A stretch of DNA of 64,000 nt, from the NCBI RefSeq assembly GCF_001542415.1, contig NZ_LNCU01000042.1:19532-83531 (forward strand), written 5' to 3'. This DNA is from Bradyrhizobium macuxiense (GTDB taxonomy: Bacteria > Pseudomonadota > Alphaproteobacteria > Rhizobiales > Xanthobacteraceae). A program made the position numbers and the translations under genes. This document shows, one piece after another, positions 10,490 through 20,304 of the stretch (the stretch's first letter is position 1; the number at the start of each line of letters is the position of its first letter). The notes below the pieces were generated by a model. That model did not search any database. It saw nothing but the letters and a program-made list of their open reading frames with translations, and was not told where the DNA came from.

Positions 10490-13057
10490 ATGATGTTTGG
10501 AATGCGAGTGAGGGGGGGCTTGTTCGCTGCCCTGGTCATGTTCGCCGTGCCGGTGGCTGCCACCTTGGCGGCCGTAGCTGTGTCTGCGCCTGCAGCCGCT
10601 CAAAGCGTCAACTCGATCACCGTGGAGGGGAACCGGCGTGTCGAGGTCGAGACCATTCGCTCCTATTTCCACGCGGGCCCGGGCGGCCGGCTGAGCCAGG
10701 CCGACATCGATGACGGCCTGAAGGCCCTGATCGAGACCGGCCTGTTCCAGGACGTCCATATCGATCAGCGCGGTGGCCGTCTGGTCGTCGTCGTGGTCGA
10801 AAACCCCGTGATTGGCCGCGTCGCCTTCGAGGGCAACAAGAAGATCAAGGACGAGCAGCTGACCGCTGAAGTCCAATCGAAGCCGCGCGGCACCTTCTCG
10901 CGTCCGATGGTCCAGGCCGACGCCCTGCGCATTGCCGAAATCTACCGTCATTCGGGTCGCTACGACGTGCGGGTCAATCCGCAGATCATCGAGCAGCCGA
11001 ACAACCGCGTCGATCTGGTCTTCGAAATCAATGAAGGCGTGAAGACCGGTGTCCGGTCGATCGAATTCATCGGCAACAACGCTTATTCGGCATCGCGCCT
11101 GCGCGACGTCATCAAGACCCGCGAATCGAACATCTTGAGCTTCCTCGGCGGCAACGACGTCTACGACCCCGACCGCGTCGAGGCGGATCGCGACCTGTTG
11201 CGCCGGTTCTACCTCAAGCACGGCTATGCCGACGTCCAGGTGGTTGCCGCGCTGACGGAGTATGATCCCGACAAGAAGGGGTTCTCGGTCACCTTCAAGA
11301 TCGAGGAAGGCCAGCAGTATCGTGTCGCGTCGGTCAATTACACGTCGTCGATCGCCACCCTCAACCCGAACGCGCTGAGCTCGTTCTCGCGCGTCAGCGT
11401 CGGCTCGCTCTACAACGCCGAGGCGCTGGAGAAGTCGGTCGAGGAGATGCAGATCGAGGCGTCGCGCCGCGGCTACGCCTTCGCGGTGGTCCGGCCGCGC
11501 GGCGACCGCAATTTCGAGAATCACACGGTATCGATCACCTTCGCTGTCGACGAAGGGCCGCGGACCTATATCGAGCGCATCAATATCCGCGGCAATACCC
11601 GCACGCGTGACTACGTGATCCGCCGCGAGTTCGATATCTCCGAAGGCGACGCCTATAACCGCGCGCTGGTCGACCGTGCCGAGCGCCGGTTGAAGAACCT
11701 CGACTTCTTCAAGAGCGTCAAGATCACCACCGAGCCTGGATCTTCCAGCGACCGTGTCATCCTGATCGTGGATCTCGAGGAGAAATCGACCGGCGACTTC
11801 TCGGTCTCGGGCGGCTACTCGACGACCGACGGTGCGCTTGCCGAAGTCAGCGTGTCCGAACGAAACCTGCTCGGGCGAGGCCTGTTCGCAAAGGCGTCGG
11901 TGACCTACGGCCAGTATGCGCGCGGCTATTCGCTGTCGTTCGTCGAGCCTTACCTGCTCGATTACCGGGTCGCGCTCGGTCTCGATTTCTACCAGCGCCA
12001 GCAGCTGTCCAACAGCTACATCGCGTACGGCACCAAGACGCTCGGCTTCAGCCCGCGGCTCGGCTTCCAGCTCCGCGAAGACCTCTCGCTGCAACTCCGC
12101 TACTCGATCTATCAGCAGGAAATCACGCTGCCGTCGACGCTGGCGAACTGTAACAACAACCCGGGCAACGGCCTGCTGGCGTTCAACCCGACCCCGGCGT
12201 TCGCGTTCGCGAACGGCTATCCTGCGGGCAGCTCGCAGACCGTGGGCGGCCAGACGGCTACCGACACCTCGGGCATCGGCCTGTGGTGCTATAGCGACGG
12301 CGAGGCCTCGCTGCCGGTCCGCAAGGAGCTGGCGGGTGGTTCAACGCTGACCTCGGCGCTCGGCTACACGCTGAACTACAACACCCTCGACAACAACAAG
12401 AACCCGACCGACGGCCTCCTGATCGACTTCAAGCAGGACTTCGCCGGCGTGGGTGGTGACGTCAGCTACATCAAGACCGCGATCGATGCGAAGTACTACA
12501 CCCCGCTGGTCGCTGACATCGTCGGCGTGATCCATGCCCAGGGCGGTATCTTGAACAAGTTGGGCAGCGACGAACTGCGCATGCTCGATCACTTCCAGAT
12601 GGGTCCGAACCTGGTCCGCGGCTTCGCACCGAACGGCATCGGTCCGCGTGACATCAACCCCTACGGCACGCAGGACGCGCTCGGCGGCACCAAGTACTGG
12701 GGCGTGTCGGCGGAACTCCAGATGCCGTTCTGGTTCCTGCCGAAGGAAGTCGGGCTCAAGGGCGCGATCTATGCCGACGCCGGCGGACTGTACGACTACC
12801 AGGGACCGACCTCGTGGGCGGCGACGGGCGAAGTCAATCAGCCCGGCTGTATCAAGCCGACGCAGAACCCGCCGTCTCCGGGAACCTGCCTTGGTCTGCA
12901 GTATGACGACAGCAAGGTCATCCGCAGCTCGGTCGGTGTCGGCTTGATCTGGCAGTCGCCGTTCGGCCCGCTGCGCTTTGACTATGCGGTACCGCTCACC
13001 AAGGGTCAGTTTGACCGCGTACAAGAATTCCGGTTTGGCGGCGGTACAACGTTCTAA
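10490..13057 (+). CDS. bamA: Outer membrane protein assembly factor BamA
   Basis: Central component of the BAM complex, which folds beta-barrel proteins into the outer membrane. An N-terminal signal peptide ends near AAAQS (residue ~38), and the periplasmic part fits five POTRA domains (about 40-440). The C-terminal barrel contains the VRGF-type lid motif ([11 protein letters not shown]) and ends in Phe, as outer-membrane proteins do. Its 855 residues include insertions in the barrel with paired cysteines, common in rhizobial BamA. Translation may begin at the first ATG, the next codon, or at 10502; no ribosome site decides it clearly. Confidence 0.97.
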   Translation: MMFGMRVRGGLFAALVMFAVPVAATLAAVAVSAPAAAQSVNSITVEGNRRVEVETIRSYFHAGPGGRLSQADIDDGLKALIETGLFQDVHIDQRGGRLVVVVVENPVIGRVAFEGNKKIKDEQLTAEVQSKPRGTFSRPMVQADALRIAEIYRHSGRYDVRVNPQIIEQPNNRVDLVFEINEGVKTGVRSIEFIGNNAYSASRLRDVIKTRESNILSFLGGNDVYDPDRVEADRDLLRRFYLKHGYADVQVVAALTEYDPDKKGFSVTFKIEEGQQYRVASVNYTSSIATLNPNALSSFSRVSVGSLYNAEALEKSVEEMQIEASRRGYAFAVVRPRGDRNFENHTVSITFAVDEGPRTYIERINIRGNTRTRDYVIRREFDISEGDAYNRALVDRAERRLKNLDFFKSVKITTEPGSSSDRVILIVDLEEKSTGDFSVSGGYSTTDGALAEVSVSERNLLGRGLFAKASVTYGQYARGYSLSFVEPYLLDYRVALGLDFYQRQQLSNSYIAYGTKTLGFSPRLGFQLREDLSLQLRYSIYQQEITLPSTLANCNNNPGNGLLAFNPTPAFAFANGYPAGSSQTVGGQTATDTSGIGLWCYSDGEASLPVRKELAGGSTLTSALGYTLNYNTLDNNKNPTDGLLIDFKQDFAGVGGDVSYIKTAIDAKYYTPLVADIVGVIHAQGGILNKLGSDELRMLDHFQMGPNLVRGFAPNGIGPRDINPYGTQDALGGTKYWGVSAELQMPFWFLPKEVGLKGAIYADAGGLYDYQGPTSWAATGEVNQPGCIKPTQNPPSPGTCLGLQYDDSKVIRSSVGVGLIWQSPFGPLRFDYAVPLTKGQFDRVQEFRFGGGTTF

Positions 13058-13089
13058 GATCGTTCGTCGACCGGACTGCGACGGATGGA

Positions 13090-14151
13090 ATGGCGCAGCC
13101 GATCTTCTTCAAGAGTCCCCCTTCGTCAACGCTGGCTGAGATAGCCGCGCTGACGAAGGCGCATTTGGTCGACCCCGAGAGGGGCGCGCAGCAGATCAAG
13201 GGGCTGGCTTCGCTCGACGAGGCCGGTCCGATGCATCTCGCCTTCTTCGACAATCTCAAATATGCCGACCAGCTGGCGGCGACCAAAGCTGGTGCCCTGC
13301 TGGTCCACCAGCGCTTCGAAGCACAGGTGCCCAAGGGCGTCGCCGTGCTGCGGGCCGCCAAGCCGTTCCATGCCTTCGTCCAGATCGCGCGCGAATGGCA
13401 TTCCGACGCGCTGCGCCCGCAATCCTGGTTCGGCACCGAGGGCATCGCACCGTCGGCGATCATCGATCCGACCGCCCAGCTCGAGGATGGCGTCATCGTC
13501 GACCCGCTGGTGGTGATCGGGCCCCGGGTCGAGATCGGCTCAGGTACCGTGATCGGGGCCGGCGCCGTGATCGGGGCAGACGTCAAGATCGGCCGCGACT
13601 GCAATGTGGGCGCCAAGACGACCATCCAGTTCGCCCTGATCGGCAACAACGTCCTGATCCATCCGGGCTGCAATATCGGCCAGGACGGCTACGGCTTCAT
13701 CTTCTTCGGGCCGTCTGGCCATGTGAAGGTGCCGCAGACCGGCCGGGTGCTGATCCAGAACAATGTCGAGGTCGGTGCCGGTTCGACCATCGATCGCGGT
13801 TCCCTGCGCGACACTGTGATCGGCGAGGGCACCAAAGTCGACAACCAGGTCCAGATTGGCCACAATGTAACCATCGGCAGGCACTGCCTGCTGGCGGCCC
13901 AGATCGGGCTCGCAGGCAGCCTGACGATTGGCGACAATGTCGCGCTCGGTGCCAAGGTGGGCATCAACAACCACCTCAAGATTGGCGATGGCGCCCAGGT
14001 CACCGCGATGAGCGCGGTGAAGGATGACATCCCGGCCAACGGCCGCTGGGGTGGGCATTTCGCCAAGCCGACCAAGCAGTGGTTCAGGGAGATTCTCGCA
14101 GTCGAACGCCTGGTGCGCGACGGCGAAACCAAGGGTGAGGGCAAGGAGTAA
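13090..14151 (+). CDS. lpxD: UDP-3-O-(3-hydroxyacyl)glucosamine N-acyltransferase
   Basis: Third step of lipid A synthesis: transfers a hydroxyacyl chain from ACP to the amino group of UDP-3-O-acylglucosamine. The N-terminal uridine-binding domain (to ~100) is followed by a left-handed beta helix of hexapeptide repeats (I-G-x-x-x-x). The conserved NIGQDGYGF stretch and the QIGHNV segment holding the catalytic His are visible. At 353 residues it is close to the usual 340-355. The TAA stop shares one base with the fabZ ATG. Confidence 0.97.
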   Translation: MAQPIFFKSPPSSTLAEIAALTKAHLVDPERGAQQIKGLASLDEAGPMHLAFFDNLKYADQLAATKAGALLVHQRFEAQVPKGVAVLRAAKPFHAFVQIAREWHSDALRPQSWFGTEGIAPSAIIDPTAQLEDGVIVDPLVVIGPRVEIGSGTVIGAGAVIGADVKIGRDCNVGAKTTIQFALIGNNVLIHPGCNIGQDGYGFIFFGPSGHVKVPQTGRVLIQNNVEVGAGSTIDRGSLRDTVIGEGTKVDNQVQIGHNVTIGRHCLLAAQIGLAGSLTIGDNVALGAKVGINNHLKIGDGAQVTAMSAVKDDIPANGRWGGHFAKPTKQWFREILAVERLVRDGETKGEGKE

Positions 14152-14609
14152 TGGAGGAGTCACCGGTCAGGTTCGAGCTCGTGGATATCAACGATATCCT
14201 GAAGACGCTGCCGCACCGCTTTCCGATGCTGTTGATCGACCGGGTGATCAATATCCGCGCCGACTACAGCGGTATCGGCATCAAGAACGTGACCTTCAAC
14301 GAGCCCGCGTTCCAGGGGCATTTCCCCGAGCGTCCGGTCTATCCTGGCGTGATGATGATCGAGGCGATGGCGCAGACCGCAGGCGTGATCGGCATCAAGT
14401 CGGTCGAGGGCACCCAGAAGCCGCGCGCGGTTTACTTCCTGACCATCGACAAGTGCAAGTTCAGGAAGCCGGTGCTGCCCGGCGATACCATCGAATACCA
14501 CATGCGCTCGATCGGTCGGCGCAAGACGATGTGGTGGTTTCACGGCGATGCCATGGTCGACGGGCAGGTCGTTGCCGAGGCCGATGTCGGCGCCATGCTG
14601 ACCGACTGA
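14151..14609 (+). CDS. fabZ: 3-hydroxyacyl-ACP dehydratase
   Basis: Hot-dog-fold dehydratase of type II fatty acid synthesis, which competes with LpxA/LpxD for hydroxyacyl-ACP. Motifs: [11 protein letters not shown] near residue 22 and [20 protein letters not shown] around residues 58-77, containing the catalytic His and Glu. At 152 residues it is of normal size. The AAGGAG just before the overlapping start comes from the end of lpxD, so the two are translationally coupled; this lpxD-fabZ-lpxA order is conserved. Confidence 0.97.
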   Translation: MEESPVRFELVDINDILKTLPHRFPMLLIDRVINIRADYSGIGIKNVTFNEPAFQGHFPERPVYPGVMMIEAMAQTAGVIGIKSVEGTQKPRAVYFLTIDKCKFRKPVLPGDTIEYHMRSIGRRKTMWWFHGDAMVDGQVVAEADVGAMLTD

Positions 14610-14850
14610 ACGGGCGCGGTCGCAAGGTTCTACAGGCGTAGCGGCCGTCCGCTCCCGCGATCCGCAACGCGCGATTGAGGAACACGCCCATCGACGGCGC
14701 GTTCATCGGCGCGTCGAAGGCTTCGGCAGGGACGCCGCAACAGGCGGTCATGATACGTCACTGGACAGGGCAGGCAAAGTCGCGCTAACGACCGCGAAAC
14801 CCGACGCTTTAGCGCCTTGGCGCCGTTAACGAATTCCGGACCGCACCTCC

Positions 14851-15645
14851 ATGAGCATGATCGATCCCACAGCGCGGATTGCAGACGGCGCCGTGATTGG
14901 AGCCGGCACCGAGATCGGTCCATACTGCATCATCGGCCCCAACGTCGTGATCGGCGACGATTGCAGGCTGATCGCGCATGTCACGATCAACGGGCATACG
15001 AGGATCGGCGCAGGCTGCGTCATCTCGCCGTTCGCCGCGCTCGGCGGTCCGCCGCAGGACCTCAGCTATCGCGGCGAGCCGACCCGTCTCGAGGTCGGCG
15101 AGGCCTGCACCATCCGCGAGGGCGTGACGATGAACATCGGCACCGTCAAGGGAGGCGGGCTCACGCGGGTCGGCGATCGCGGCTTCTTCATGAACAACAG
15201 CCACGTCGGTCACGACTGCACCGTCGGCAACAATGCGATCTTCGCGACCTCAGCGACGCTTGGCGGCCACTGCGAGATCGGCGACTTCGTCTATATCGGC
15301 GGCCTGTCGGCGGTGCATCAGTTCACCCGCGTCGGCCCGCAGGTGATGATCGGCGGCGTCTGCGGCGTGCGCGGCGACATCATCCCGTTCGGGCTCGCCA
15401 ACGGTCAGTATGCCGCGCTCGAGGGCCTCAACATCATCGGCATGAAGCGCCGCCAGTTCACCAAGCAGCGGCTGGCGACAGTGCGCGCATTCTATCAAAA
15501 GCTGTTCCACGGCCCCGGCATCTTCGCCGAGCGGCTGGCGTCGGTGCAATCGCTGGCGGGCGAAGATCCCGCGATCGCGGAGATCCTTGCCTTCATTGAC
15601 GGCGGCAAGCACCGCGCGCTCTGCCTTCCCGCCAACACGAACTGA
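14851..15645 (+). CDS. lpxA: Acyl-ACP:UDP-N-acetylglucosamine O-acyltransferase
   Basis: First enzyme of lipid A synthesis, a cytoplasmic trimer with a left-handed beta helix. The hexapeptide repeats run from about residue 5 to 190, with GGPPQDLSYRG and the catalytic His region NNSHVGHDC visible, and a helical C-terminal domain. The 264 residues match the family. The 241 bases between fabZ and lpxA are longer than elsewhere in the cluster and hold no credible gene on either strand, so a separate promoter for lpxA-lpxI-lpxB is possible. The ATG at 14851 gives the standard N-terminus (MSMIDPTARIA). Confidence 0.97.
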   Translation: MSMIDPTARIADGAVIGAGTEIGPYCIIGPNVVIGDDCRLIAHVTINGHTRIGAGCVISPFAALGGPPQDLSYRGEPTRLEVGEACTIREGVTMNIGTVKGGGLTRVGDRGFFMNNSHVGHDCTVGNNAIFATSATLGGHCEIGDFVYIGGLSAVHQFTRVGPQVMIGGVCGVRGDIIPFGLANGQYAALEGLNIIGMKRRQFTKQRLATVRAFYQKLFHGPGIFAERLASVQSLAGEDPAIAEILAFIDGGKHRALCLPANTN

Positions 15646-15652
15646 GCATGGA

Positions 15653-16522
15653 ATGGCCGCCAGCATGACGTCAGCGGCGCCTTCGATCTCCTCGCCGGTC
15701 GGCGTGATCGCCGGCGGCGGCGCAATGCCGTTTGCGGTCGCGGACTCGCTCGTTGCGCGCGGCATCACGCCGGTGCTGTTCGCACTGCGCGGTGCCTGCG
15801 ACCCGACGCGCGCGCAGCGCTTCCGTCATCGCTGGATCTCGGTCGGCCAACTCGGTCGGGCGACGAGGCTATTCCGCGACGAGGGCTGTCGCGACCTGAT
15901 CTTCATCGGCACGCTGGTGCGGCCGGCGCTGTCGGAGATCCGGCTCGACTGGGGCACGCTGCGTCTGCTTGGCCACGTCGCGCGCGCGTTTCGCGGCGGC
16001 GACGACCACCTCCTGTCCAGCGTGGGGCGGATCCTCGAGCAGCAGGGATTTCGCATGGTCGGAATCAAGGACGTCGCTCCCGATCTGCTGATGCCGGAAG
16101 GCGCCATCACGCGTGCGGTGCCTGACAGCAGTGCGCTCGCCGACATCGCGCGGGGGCGCGGTGTGCTTGATGCGCTCGGGCCATTCGACATCGGTCAGGC
16201 CGCCGTCGTGATCGACGGGCATGTGGTTGCGGTCGAGGACATCGAAGGCACCGACGGGCTGCTTGCGCGGGTGGCGCGCTTGCGCGCCGCGGGCCGCATC
16301 CGCGCCAAGGCGGGGCGCGGTGTGCTGGTGAAGGCGCCGAAGACCGGGCAGGACCTGCGCTTCGATCTGCCGACCATCGGCCCGCGAACGGTCGAGGGAG
16401 CGGCAGCCGCGGGCATCGCTGGGGTCGCCGTGATCGCCGGCAACACGCTTGCCGCCGATCCGCAGGCCCTGATCGAGACGGCCGACGCCAGGCAGCTCTT
16501 CGTCATTGGTCTGGCCGGCTGA
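15653..16522 (+). CDS. lpxI: UDP-2,3-diacylglucosamine pyrophosphatase, LpxI type
   Basis: Hydrolyses UDP-2,3-diacylglucosamine to lipid X; alphaproteobacteria use LpxI where E. coli uses the unrelated LpxH. The glycine-rich GVIAGGGAMPF motif opens the N-terminal domain, followed by the LpxI/DUF1009 C-terminal domain containing VKAPKTGQDLRFDLPTIG. The start is placed at 15653, seven bases after lpxA; the in-frame ATG at 15665 is equally possible, while the frame continuing upstream to 15587 would overlap lpxA. It lies between lpxA and lpxB, exactly the pathway order. Confidence 0.95.
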   Translation: MAASMTSAAPSISSPVGVIAGGGAMPFAVADSLVARGITPVLFALRGACDPTRAQRFRHRWISVGQLGRATRLFRDEGCRDLIFIGTLVRPALSEIRLDWGTLRLLGHVARAFRGGDDHLLSSVGRILEQQGFRMVGIKDVAPDLLMPEGAITRAVPDSSALADIARGRGVLDALGPFDIGQAAVVIDGHVVAVEDIEGTDGLLARVARLRAAGRIRAKAGRGVLVKAPKTGQDLRFDLPTIGPRTVEGAAAAGIAGVAVIAGNTLAADPQALIETADARQLFVIGLAG

Positions 16523-16524
16523 CG

Positions 16525-17700
16525 ATGCCGAGCAATCCCGCCAAGATGCAAAAGATATTCCTCATCGCGACCGAGGAATCCGGCGACCGGCTCGGCGCCG
16601 CGCTGATGCAGGTGCTGCGCCAGCGGCTCGGCAATGCCGTGCAGTTCTCCGGCGTCGGCGGACGCGGGATGACCCGCGAGGGGATCGCGCCGTTGTTCCC
16701 GATCGAAGAGCTGTCGATCATGGGCTTTGCCGCGGTCGTGAAGCAATTGCCGAAGATCCTGCAATTGATCCGCCGTACGGCGGATGCGGTGCTCGCTGCG
16801 GCACCCGATATGCTTGTCATTATCGACAGCCCCGATTTCACCCATCGCGTCGCCCGCCGCGTCCGTGCGCGCAATCCGAACATCCCGATTGTCGATTACG
16901 TGTCGCCGTCGGTCTGGGCCTGGCGGCCGGGCAGGGCGCGCGCGATGCGAGGCTATGTCGATCACGTGTTGGCATTGCTGCCGTTCGAGCCCGAGGAGTA
17001 TCGCAAGCTGGACGGACCACTCTGCAGCTATGTCGGTCACCCCCTGACCGAGCAGCTTGCGTCGCTTCGCCCCAATGCGGAGGAGCAGAGGCGGCGCGAC
17101 GCCGAGCCGCCCGTGCTGCTGGTTCTGCCGGGCAGCCGGCGCAGCGAGATCAGGCATCATCTGGCACTGTTCGGCGCGGCGCTCGGCCAGCTCGGCGAGC
17201 GAATGAAATTCGAACTCGTGCTTCCCACCATGCCGCATCTCGAGACGATGGTTCGCGCGGGCGTGGCGGGGTGGCCGATCGCGCCGAGGATCGCGGTCGG
17301 CGAGACCGAGAAGCGCGCGGCATTCCGTGTCGCGCGCGCTGCGCTCGCGAAGTCGGGCACTGTGACACTGGAGCTTGCGCTGTCGGGCATTCCGATGGTC
17401 ACGGCCTATCGGGTCGGCGCCGCGGAGGCGTTCATCCTGCGGCGTGCGATCCGCGTCTCGTCGGTGATCCTCGCCAATCTCGTGATCGGCACCGACGTCA
17501 TCCCGGAGTTCCTGCAGGAAGACTGCACCCCGGAGAAGCTCGCGCAGGCACTTGGTGATGTGATTGCAGATACGCCCGATCGCCTGCGGCAGCTCGTGGC
17601 GTTCGGGACGATGGACGCGAAGATGTCGACGGGTGACCAGCCGCCAAGCGTCCGCGCAACGGATATCGTGCTGGCGACGATGGGGCCGCGGTCCAGCTAG
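16525..17700 (+). CDS. lpxB: Lipid-A-disaccharide synthase
   Basis: GT19 glycosyltransferase that joins lipid X and UDP-diacylglucosamine to the beta-1,6 disaccharide at the inner membrane. Near the N-terminus IATEESGDRLGA is diagnostic; VDYVSPSVWAWRPGRA and LPGSRRSEI mark the acceptor and donor domains. The protein has 391 residues. Only two bases separate it from lpxI. ATGs at 16525 and 16546 are both possible. It ends the lpx cluster; the next 113 bases carry the promoter and operator of an unrelated pair. Confidence 0.96.
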   Translation: MPSNPAKMQKIFLIATEESGDRLGAALMQVLRQRLGNAVQFSGVGGRGMTREGIAPLFPIEELSIMGFAAVVKQLPKILQLIRRTADAVLAAAPDMLVIIDSPDFTHRVARRVRARNPNIPIVDYVSPSVWAWRPGRARAMRGYVDHVLALLPFEPEEYRKLDGPLCSYVGHPLTEQLASLRPNAEEQRRRDAEPPVLLVLPGSRRSEIRHHLALFGAALGQLGERMKFELVLPTMPHLETMVRAGVAGWPIAPRIAVGETEKRAAFRVARAALAKSGTVTLELALSGIPMVTAYRVGAAEAFILRRAIRVSSVILANLVIGTDVIPEFLQEDCTPEKLAQALGDVIADTPDRLRQLVAFGTMDAKMSTGDQPPSVRATDIVLATMGPRSS

Positions 17701-17750
17701 CGAATTTCATGCAGCTGTTCTCAGGCGGCATCTCGCCGCAGCACTTTCGC

Positions 17751-17780
17751 TTGCATCGAATTATTAGAATGCATTAATAT
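17751..17780 (+). promoter_or_regulatory. Candidate promoter of the SRPBCC-arsR pair
   Basis: TTGCAT (17751-17756) and TAATAT (17775-17780) are separated by 18 bases, in an AT-rich stretch that contrasts with the surrounding GC-rich DNA. The -10 hexamer overlaps the left arm of the palindrome at 17777-17796, so a repressor bound there would block it. Confidence 0.5.
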
Positions 17781-17796
17781 TAGATATGGCTAATAT
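17777..17796. promoter_or_regulatory. Palindromic operator, probably for the ArsR-type repressor
   Basis: ATATTAG (17777-17783) and CTAATAT (17790-17796) form a perfect 7-bp inverted repeat around six bases, ending 17 bases before the SRPBCC start. Size and AT-rich character match operators of winged-helix ArsR/SmtB dimers, and the repressor gene is the second gene of the same unit, so autoregulation is the simplest reading. Confidence 0.6.
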
Positions 17797-17813
17797 ATCT
17801 CGTGGAGCCTGAA

Positions 17814-18467
17814 ATGAAGATCGATCCAGTCGCCTATGTCGGAGCCGTCATTCGCGAAGTCGCTGTCAGGGAACATGACGGCAAGCCGGCACGGGCGGTG
17901 ATCGCGACCCGCAGCTACGACACCGACATTACGGATCTTTGGGACACACTGACCAATCCCGTGCGCATTCCGCGCTGGTTCCTGCCCATCTCAGGCGATC
18001 TGAAACTCGGTGGTCACTACCAGTTCCAGGGGCAGGCGGGGGGCGAAATCACGGCTTGCGAGCCGCCGCGCCGGCTCGCCGTTACCTGGGAGGCGATGGG
18101 CAGTGTCAGCTGGGTGACCGTGACATTGGCCGATGATCCCTCCGGGGGAACGCGCCTGGAGCTGGAGCATCTTTCGGTTATCGAGGGCGACTTCTGGGAT
18201 CGCTTCGGACCGGGCGCTGTCGGCGTCGGCTGGGACCTCGCGCTGATGGGTCTGGCTCTGTACCTCGCTTCGGGCAAGGACTTCGACCGCGGCGCGGCCG
18301 CGGCATGGCCGGCCTCAGACGACGGCAAGGTTTTCATTCGCCGCAGCAGCGAGGATTGGTGCAGGGCCTCGATCGCGGCAGGCACGGATGAGGCTGCGGC
18401 GCGAAGGGCGGCGGCCAACACGACGGCGTTCTATTGCGGCGAGCCGGAGCCGGGGAGCGGAGGCTAG
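17814..18467 (+). CDS. SRPBCC (AHSA1/START-like) domain protein
   Basis: A 217-residue protein with the SRPBCC fold typical of the AHSA1 subgroup: the N-terminal strand VIATRSYDTDITDLWDTLTN, PRWFLPISGDLKLGGHYQ, ITACEPPRRLAVTWE and a C-terminal long helix with GWDLALMGLALYL. This fold makes a hydrophobic cavity for lipids or polyketide-like ligands; no catalytic role can be read from sequence. The C-terminal ~45 residues, rich in Ala and Arg, extend past the core. The start at 17814 follows GGAG; the upstream GTG at 17802 is less likely. The pair with an ArsR regulator 6 bases downstream is common in actinobacteria and proteobacteria. It looks inserted between lpxB and gltA. Confidence 0.85.
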   Translation: MKIDPVAYVGAVIREVAVREHDGKPARAVIATRSYDTDITDLWDTLTNPVRIPRWFLPISGDLKLGGHYQFQGQAGGEITACEPPRRLAVTWEAMGSVSWVTVTLADDPSGGTRLELEHLSVIEGDFWDRFGPGAVGVGWDLALMGLALYLASGKDFDRGAAAAWPASDDGKVFIRRSSEDWCRASIAAGTDEAAARRAAANTTAFYCGEPEPGSGG

Positions 18468-18473
18468 CGATCC

Positions 18474-18809
18474 GTGCACGCCTTCGACATCCTCGGCGAT
18501 CCCGTCCGACGGCGCATCCTGGAATTGCTCGCCGGCGGCGAGCACAGTTCCGGCGACATAGTAGCTGTCGTGCAAGGTGAATTCGGCATCACTCAATCGG
18601 CGGTATCGCAGCAGTTGCGGATCCTGCGCGATGCGGGCTTCGCGTCCGCGCGTGCCCACGGTACGCGGCGCATCTACGCGCTCGAGCCGAGGCGGCTGCG
18701 CGAGGTCGACGACTGGCTCGACGGGTTCAGGGCGTTCTGGCTGCCGCGCCTCGATGCGCTCGCGACCGAAGTCGCGCGCGGCAAACGAAAACGGCGCCAT
18801 CAGGAATGA
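18474..18809 (+). CDS. ArsR/SmtB-family winged-helix repressor
   Basis: 111 residues with the classical ArsR layout: DPVRRRILELLAGGEHSSGDIV, then the recognition helix region around GITQSAVSQQLRILRDAGFASARAHGTRR. No CxC metal-binding motif is present, so it is not the metal-sensing type; partners of SRPBCC genes usually sense something else or nothing known. The start is GTG at 18474, six bases after the SRPBCC stop. The stop codon lies inside a perfect 12-bp hairpin shared with gltA. Confidence 0.85.
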   Translation: MHAFDILGDPVRRRILELLAGGEHSSGDIVAVVQGEFGITQSAVSQQLRILRDAGFASARAHGTRRIYALEPRRLREVDDWLDGFRAFWLPRLDALATEVARGKRKRRHQE

Positions 18810-18818
18810 TGGCGCCGT
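18791..18818. terminator. Bidirectional terminator between arsR and gltA
   Basis: ACGGCGCCATCA (18791-18802) and TGATGGCGCCGT (18807-18818) are perfect 12-bp complements around a GGAA tetraloop. The arsR TGA stop (18807-18809) is part of the right arm. For the minus-strand gltA transcript the stem is followed by TTTTCGTTTG, a convincing T-rich tail; for the plus strand the tail is weaker. Confidence 0.8.
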
Positions 18819-18841
18819 CCAGTGTTCGTTGAGAATCGAGC

Positions 18842-20143
18842 TTACTTGCGCTTGTCGATCGGCACGTAGTCGCGACGAGCGACACCGGTGTAGAGCTGGC
18901 GCGGACGGCCGATCTTCTGCTGCGGATCCTCGATCATCTCGCTCCACTGGCTGATCCAGCCGACGGTGCGCGCGACCGCGAACAGCACGGTGAACATCGA
19001 CACCGGCAGGCCCATCGCCTTCAGCGTGATGCCCGAGTAGAAGTCGACGTTCGGGTAGAGCTTGCGGTCGATGAAGTACGGATCGTTGAGCGCGATCTTC
19101 TCGAGCTCCAGCGCGACCTTGAGCATCGGATCGTCGCCATGCCCAGTCTCCTTGAGCACCGCGTGACACATCTTCTGCATGATCTTGGCACGCGGGTCGT
19201 AGTTCTTGTAGACGCGGTGACCGAAGCCCATCAGGCGGACTTCGCTGTTCTTGTCCTTCACCTTGGCGATGAAGTCCGGAATGTTTTCGACCTTGCCGAT
19301 GCCGTAGAGCATGTTGAGCGCGGCTTCATTGGCGCCGCCATGCGCCGGGCCCCACAGGCAGGCGATGCCGGCCGCGATGCAGGCGAACGGGTTGGCGCCC
19401 GACGAGCCGGCGATGCGCACGGTGGAGGTCGAGGCGTTCTGTTCGTGGTCGGCGTGCAGGATCAGGATCTTGTCGAGCGCGTCGGCGAGCACAGGATTGA
19501 TCTTGTATTCCTCGCAGGGCACCGCGAAGCACATGTTGAGGAAGTTCTCGGCAAACGAGAGCGAGTTCTTCGGATACACGAAGGGCTGGCCGACCGTGTA
19601 CTTGTAGGCCATCGCCGCCAAGGTCGGGATCTTCGCGATCATGCGGATCGAAGCGATCTCCCGCTGCTTCGGATCGTTGATGTCGGTGGAGTCGTGATAG
19701 AACGCGGCGAGCGCGCCGACTGCAGCAACCATGATCGCCATCGGGTGGGCGTCGCGGCGGAAGCCCTGGAAGAAGCGGGCCATCTGCTCATGCACCATCG
19801 TGTGGTGCGTGACGGTGTAATCGAAGCTCTTCTTCTGCGCCGGGGTCGGAAGCTCCCCGTATAGCAGCAGGTAGCAGGTCTCGAGGAAGTCGCCATGCTC
19901 GGCGAGCTGCTCGATCGGGTAGCCGCGGTATTCGAGGATACCGGCGTCGCCGTCGATGTAGGTGATCTTGGACTGGCAGCTGCCGGTCGAAGTGAAACCA
20001 GGATCGTAGGTAAACACACCTGCCTGGCCATAGAGCTTGGCGATGTCGATGACATCGGGCCCAACGGTGCCGCTCAGTATCGGGAAATCATAGTTTTTGT
20101 TGCCGATGGTGAGTGTGGCTGTCTTGCTGGATTTTGCGTCCAT
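18842..20143 (-). CDS. gltA: Citrate synthase (type II)
   Basis: Condenses oxaloacetate and acetyl-CoA at the entry of the TCA cycle. The 433-residue hexameric type is shown by the N-terminal small domain ([22 protein letters not shown]) and the active-site segments [14 protein letters not shown] and [16 protein letters not shown], which contain the two catalytic His; the catalytic Asp region is around [11 protein letters not shown]. The start at 20143 is chosen because GGGGATATCGCG sits right before the ATG; an upstream frame to 20194 is leader. It is followed on the minus strand by a strong intrinsic terminator at 18791-18818. Confidence 0.97.
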   Translation of the reverse strand: MDAKSSKTATLTIGNKNYDFPILSGTVGPDVIDIAKLYGQAGVFTYDPGFTSTGSCQSKITYIDGDAGILEYRGYPIEQLAEHGDFLETCYLLLYGELPTPAQKKSFDYTVTHHTMVHEQMARFFQGFRRDAHPMAIMVAAVGALAAFYHDSTDINDPKQREIASIRMIAKIPTLAAMAYKYTVGQPFVYPKNSLSFAENFLNMCFAVPCEEYKINPVLADALDKILILHADHEQNASTSTVRIAGSSGANPFACIAAGIACLWGPAHGGANEAALNMLYGIGKVENIPDFIAKVKDKNSEVRLMGFGHRVYKNYDPRAKIMQKMCHAVLKETGHGDDPMLKVALELEKIALNDPYFIDRKLYPNVDFYSGITLKAMGLPVSMFTVLFAVARTVGWISQWSEMIEDPQQKIGRPRQLYTGVARRDYVPIDKRK

Positions 20144-20276
20144 CGCGATATCCCCGATGAATTCGTTGTGAAAACCGGCCTTGCCCGGTCGCATGATTTG
20201 CGGCGCGTGGCGGGGCGTGACGGCTTGTGAAGAAGGCGTCCGAAGATGGGTAGCTTATTGCAATGTGCGCTGCAAG

Positions 20277-20298
20277 ATGGACCCTGGAGGGGGTCCAT
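20277..20298 (-). terminator. Stem-loop after gltX, no T-tract
   Basis: ATGGACCC (20277-20284) pairs with GGGTCCAT (20291-20298) around a 6-base loop, six bases after the gltX stop codon on the minus strand. The following minus-strand sequence is not T-rich, so it may be a 3'-end stabilising hairpin or a weak terminator separating gltX from gltA. Confidence 0.4.
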
Positions 20299-20304
20299 GC
20301 AGGA

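Noticed and set aside
10409..12094. 561-codon minus-strand frame opposite bamA
   Set aside because: Shadow of bamA; no ribosome site or family resemblance.
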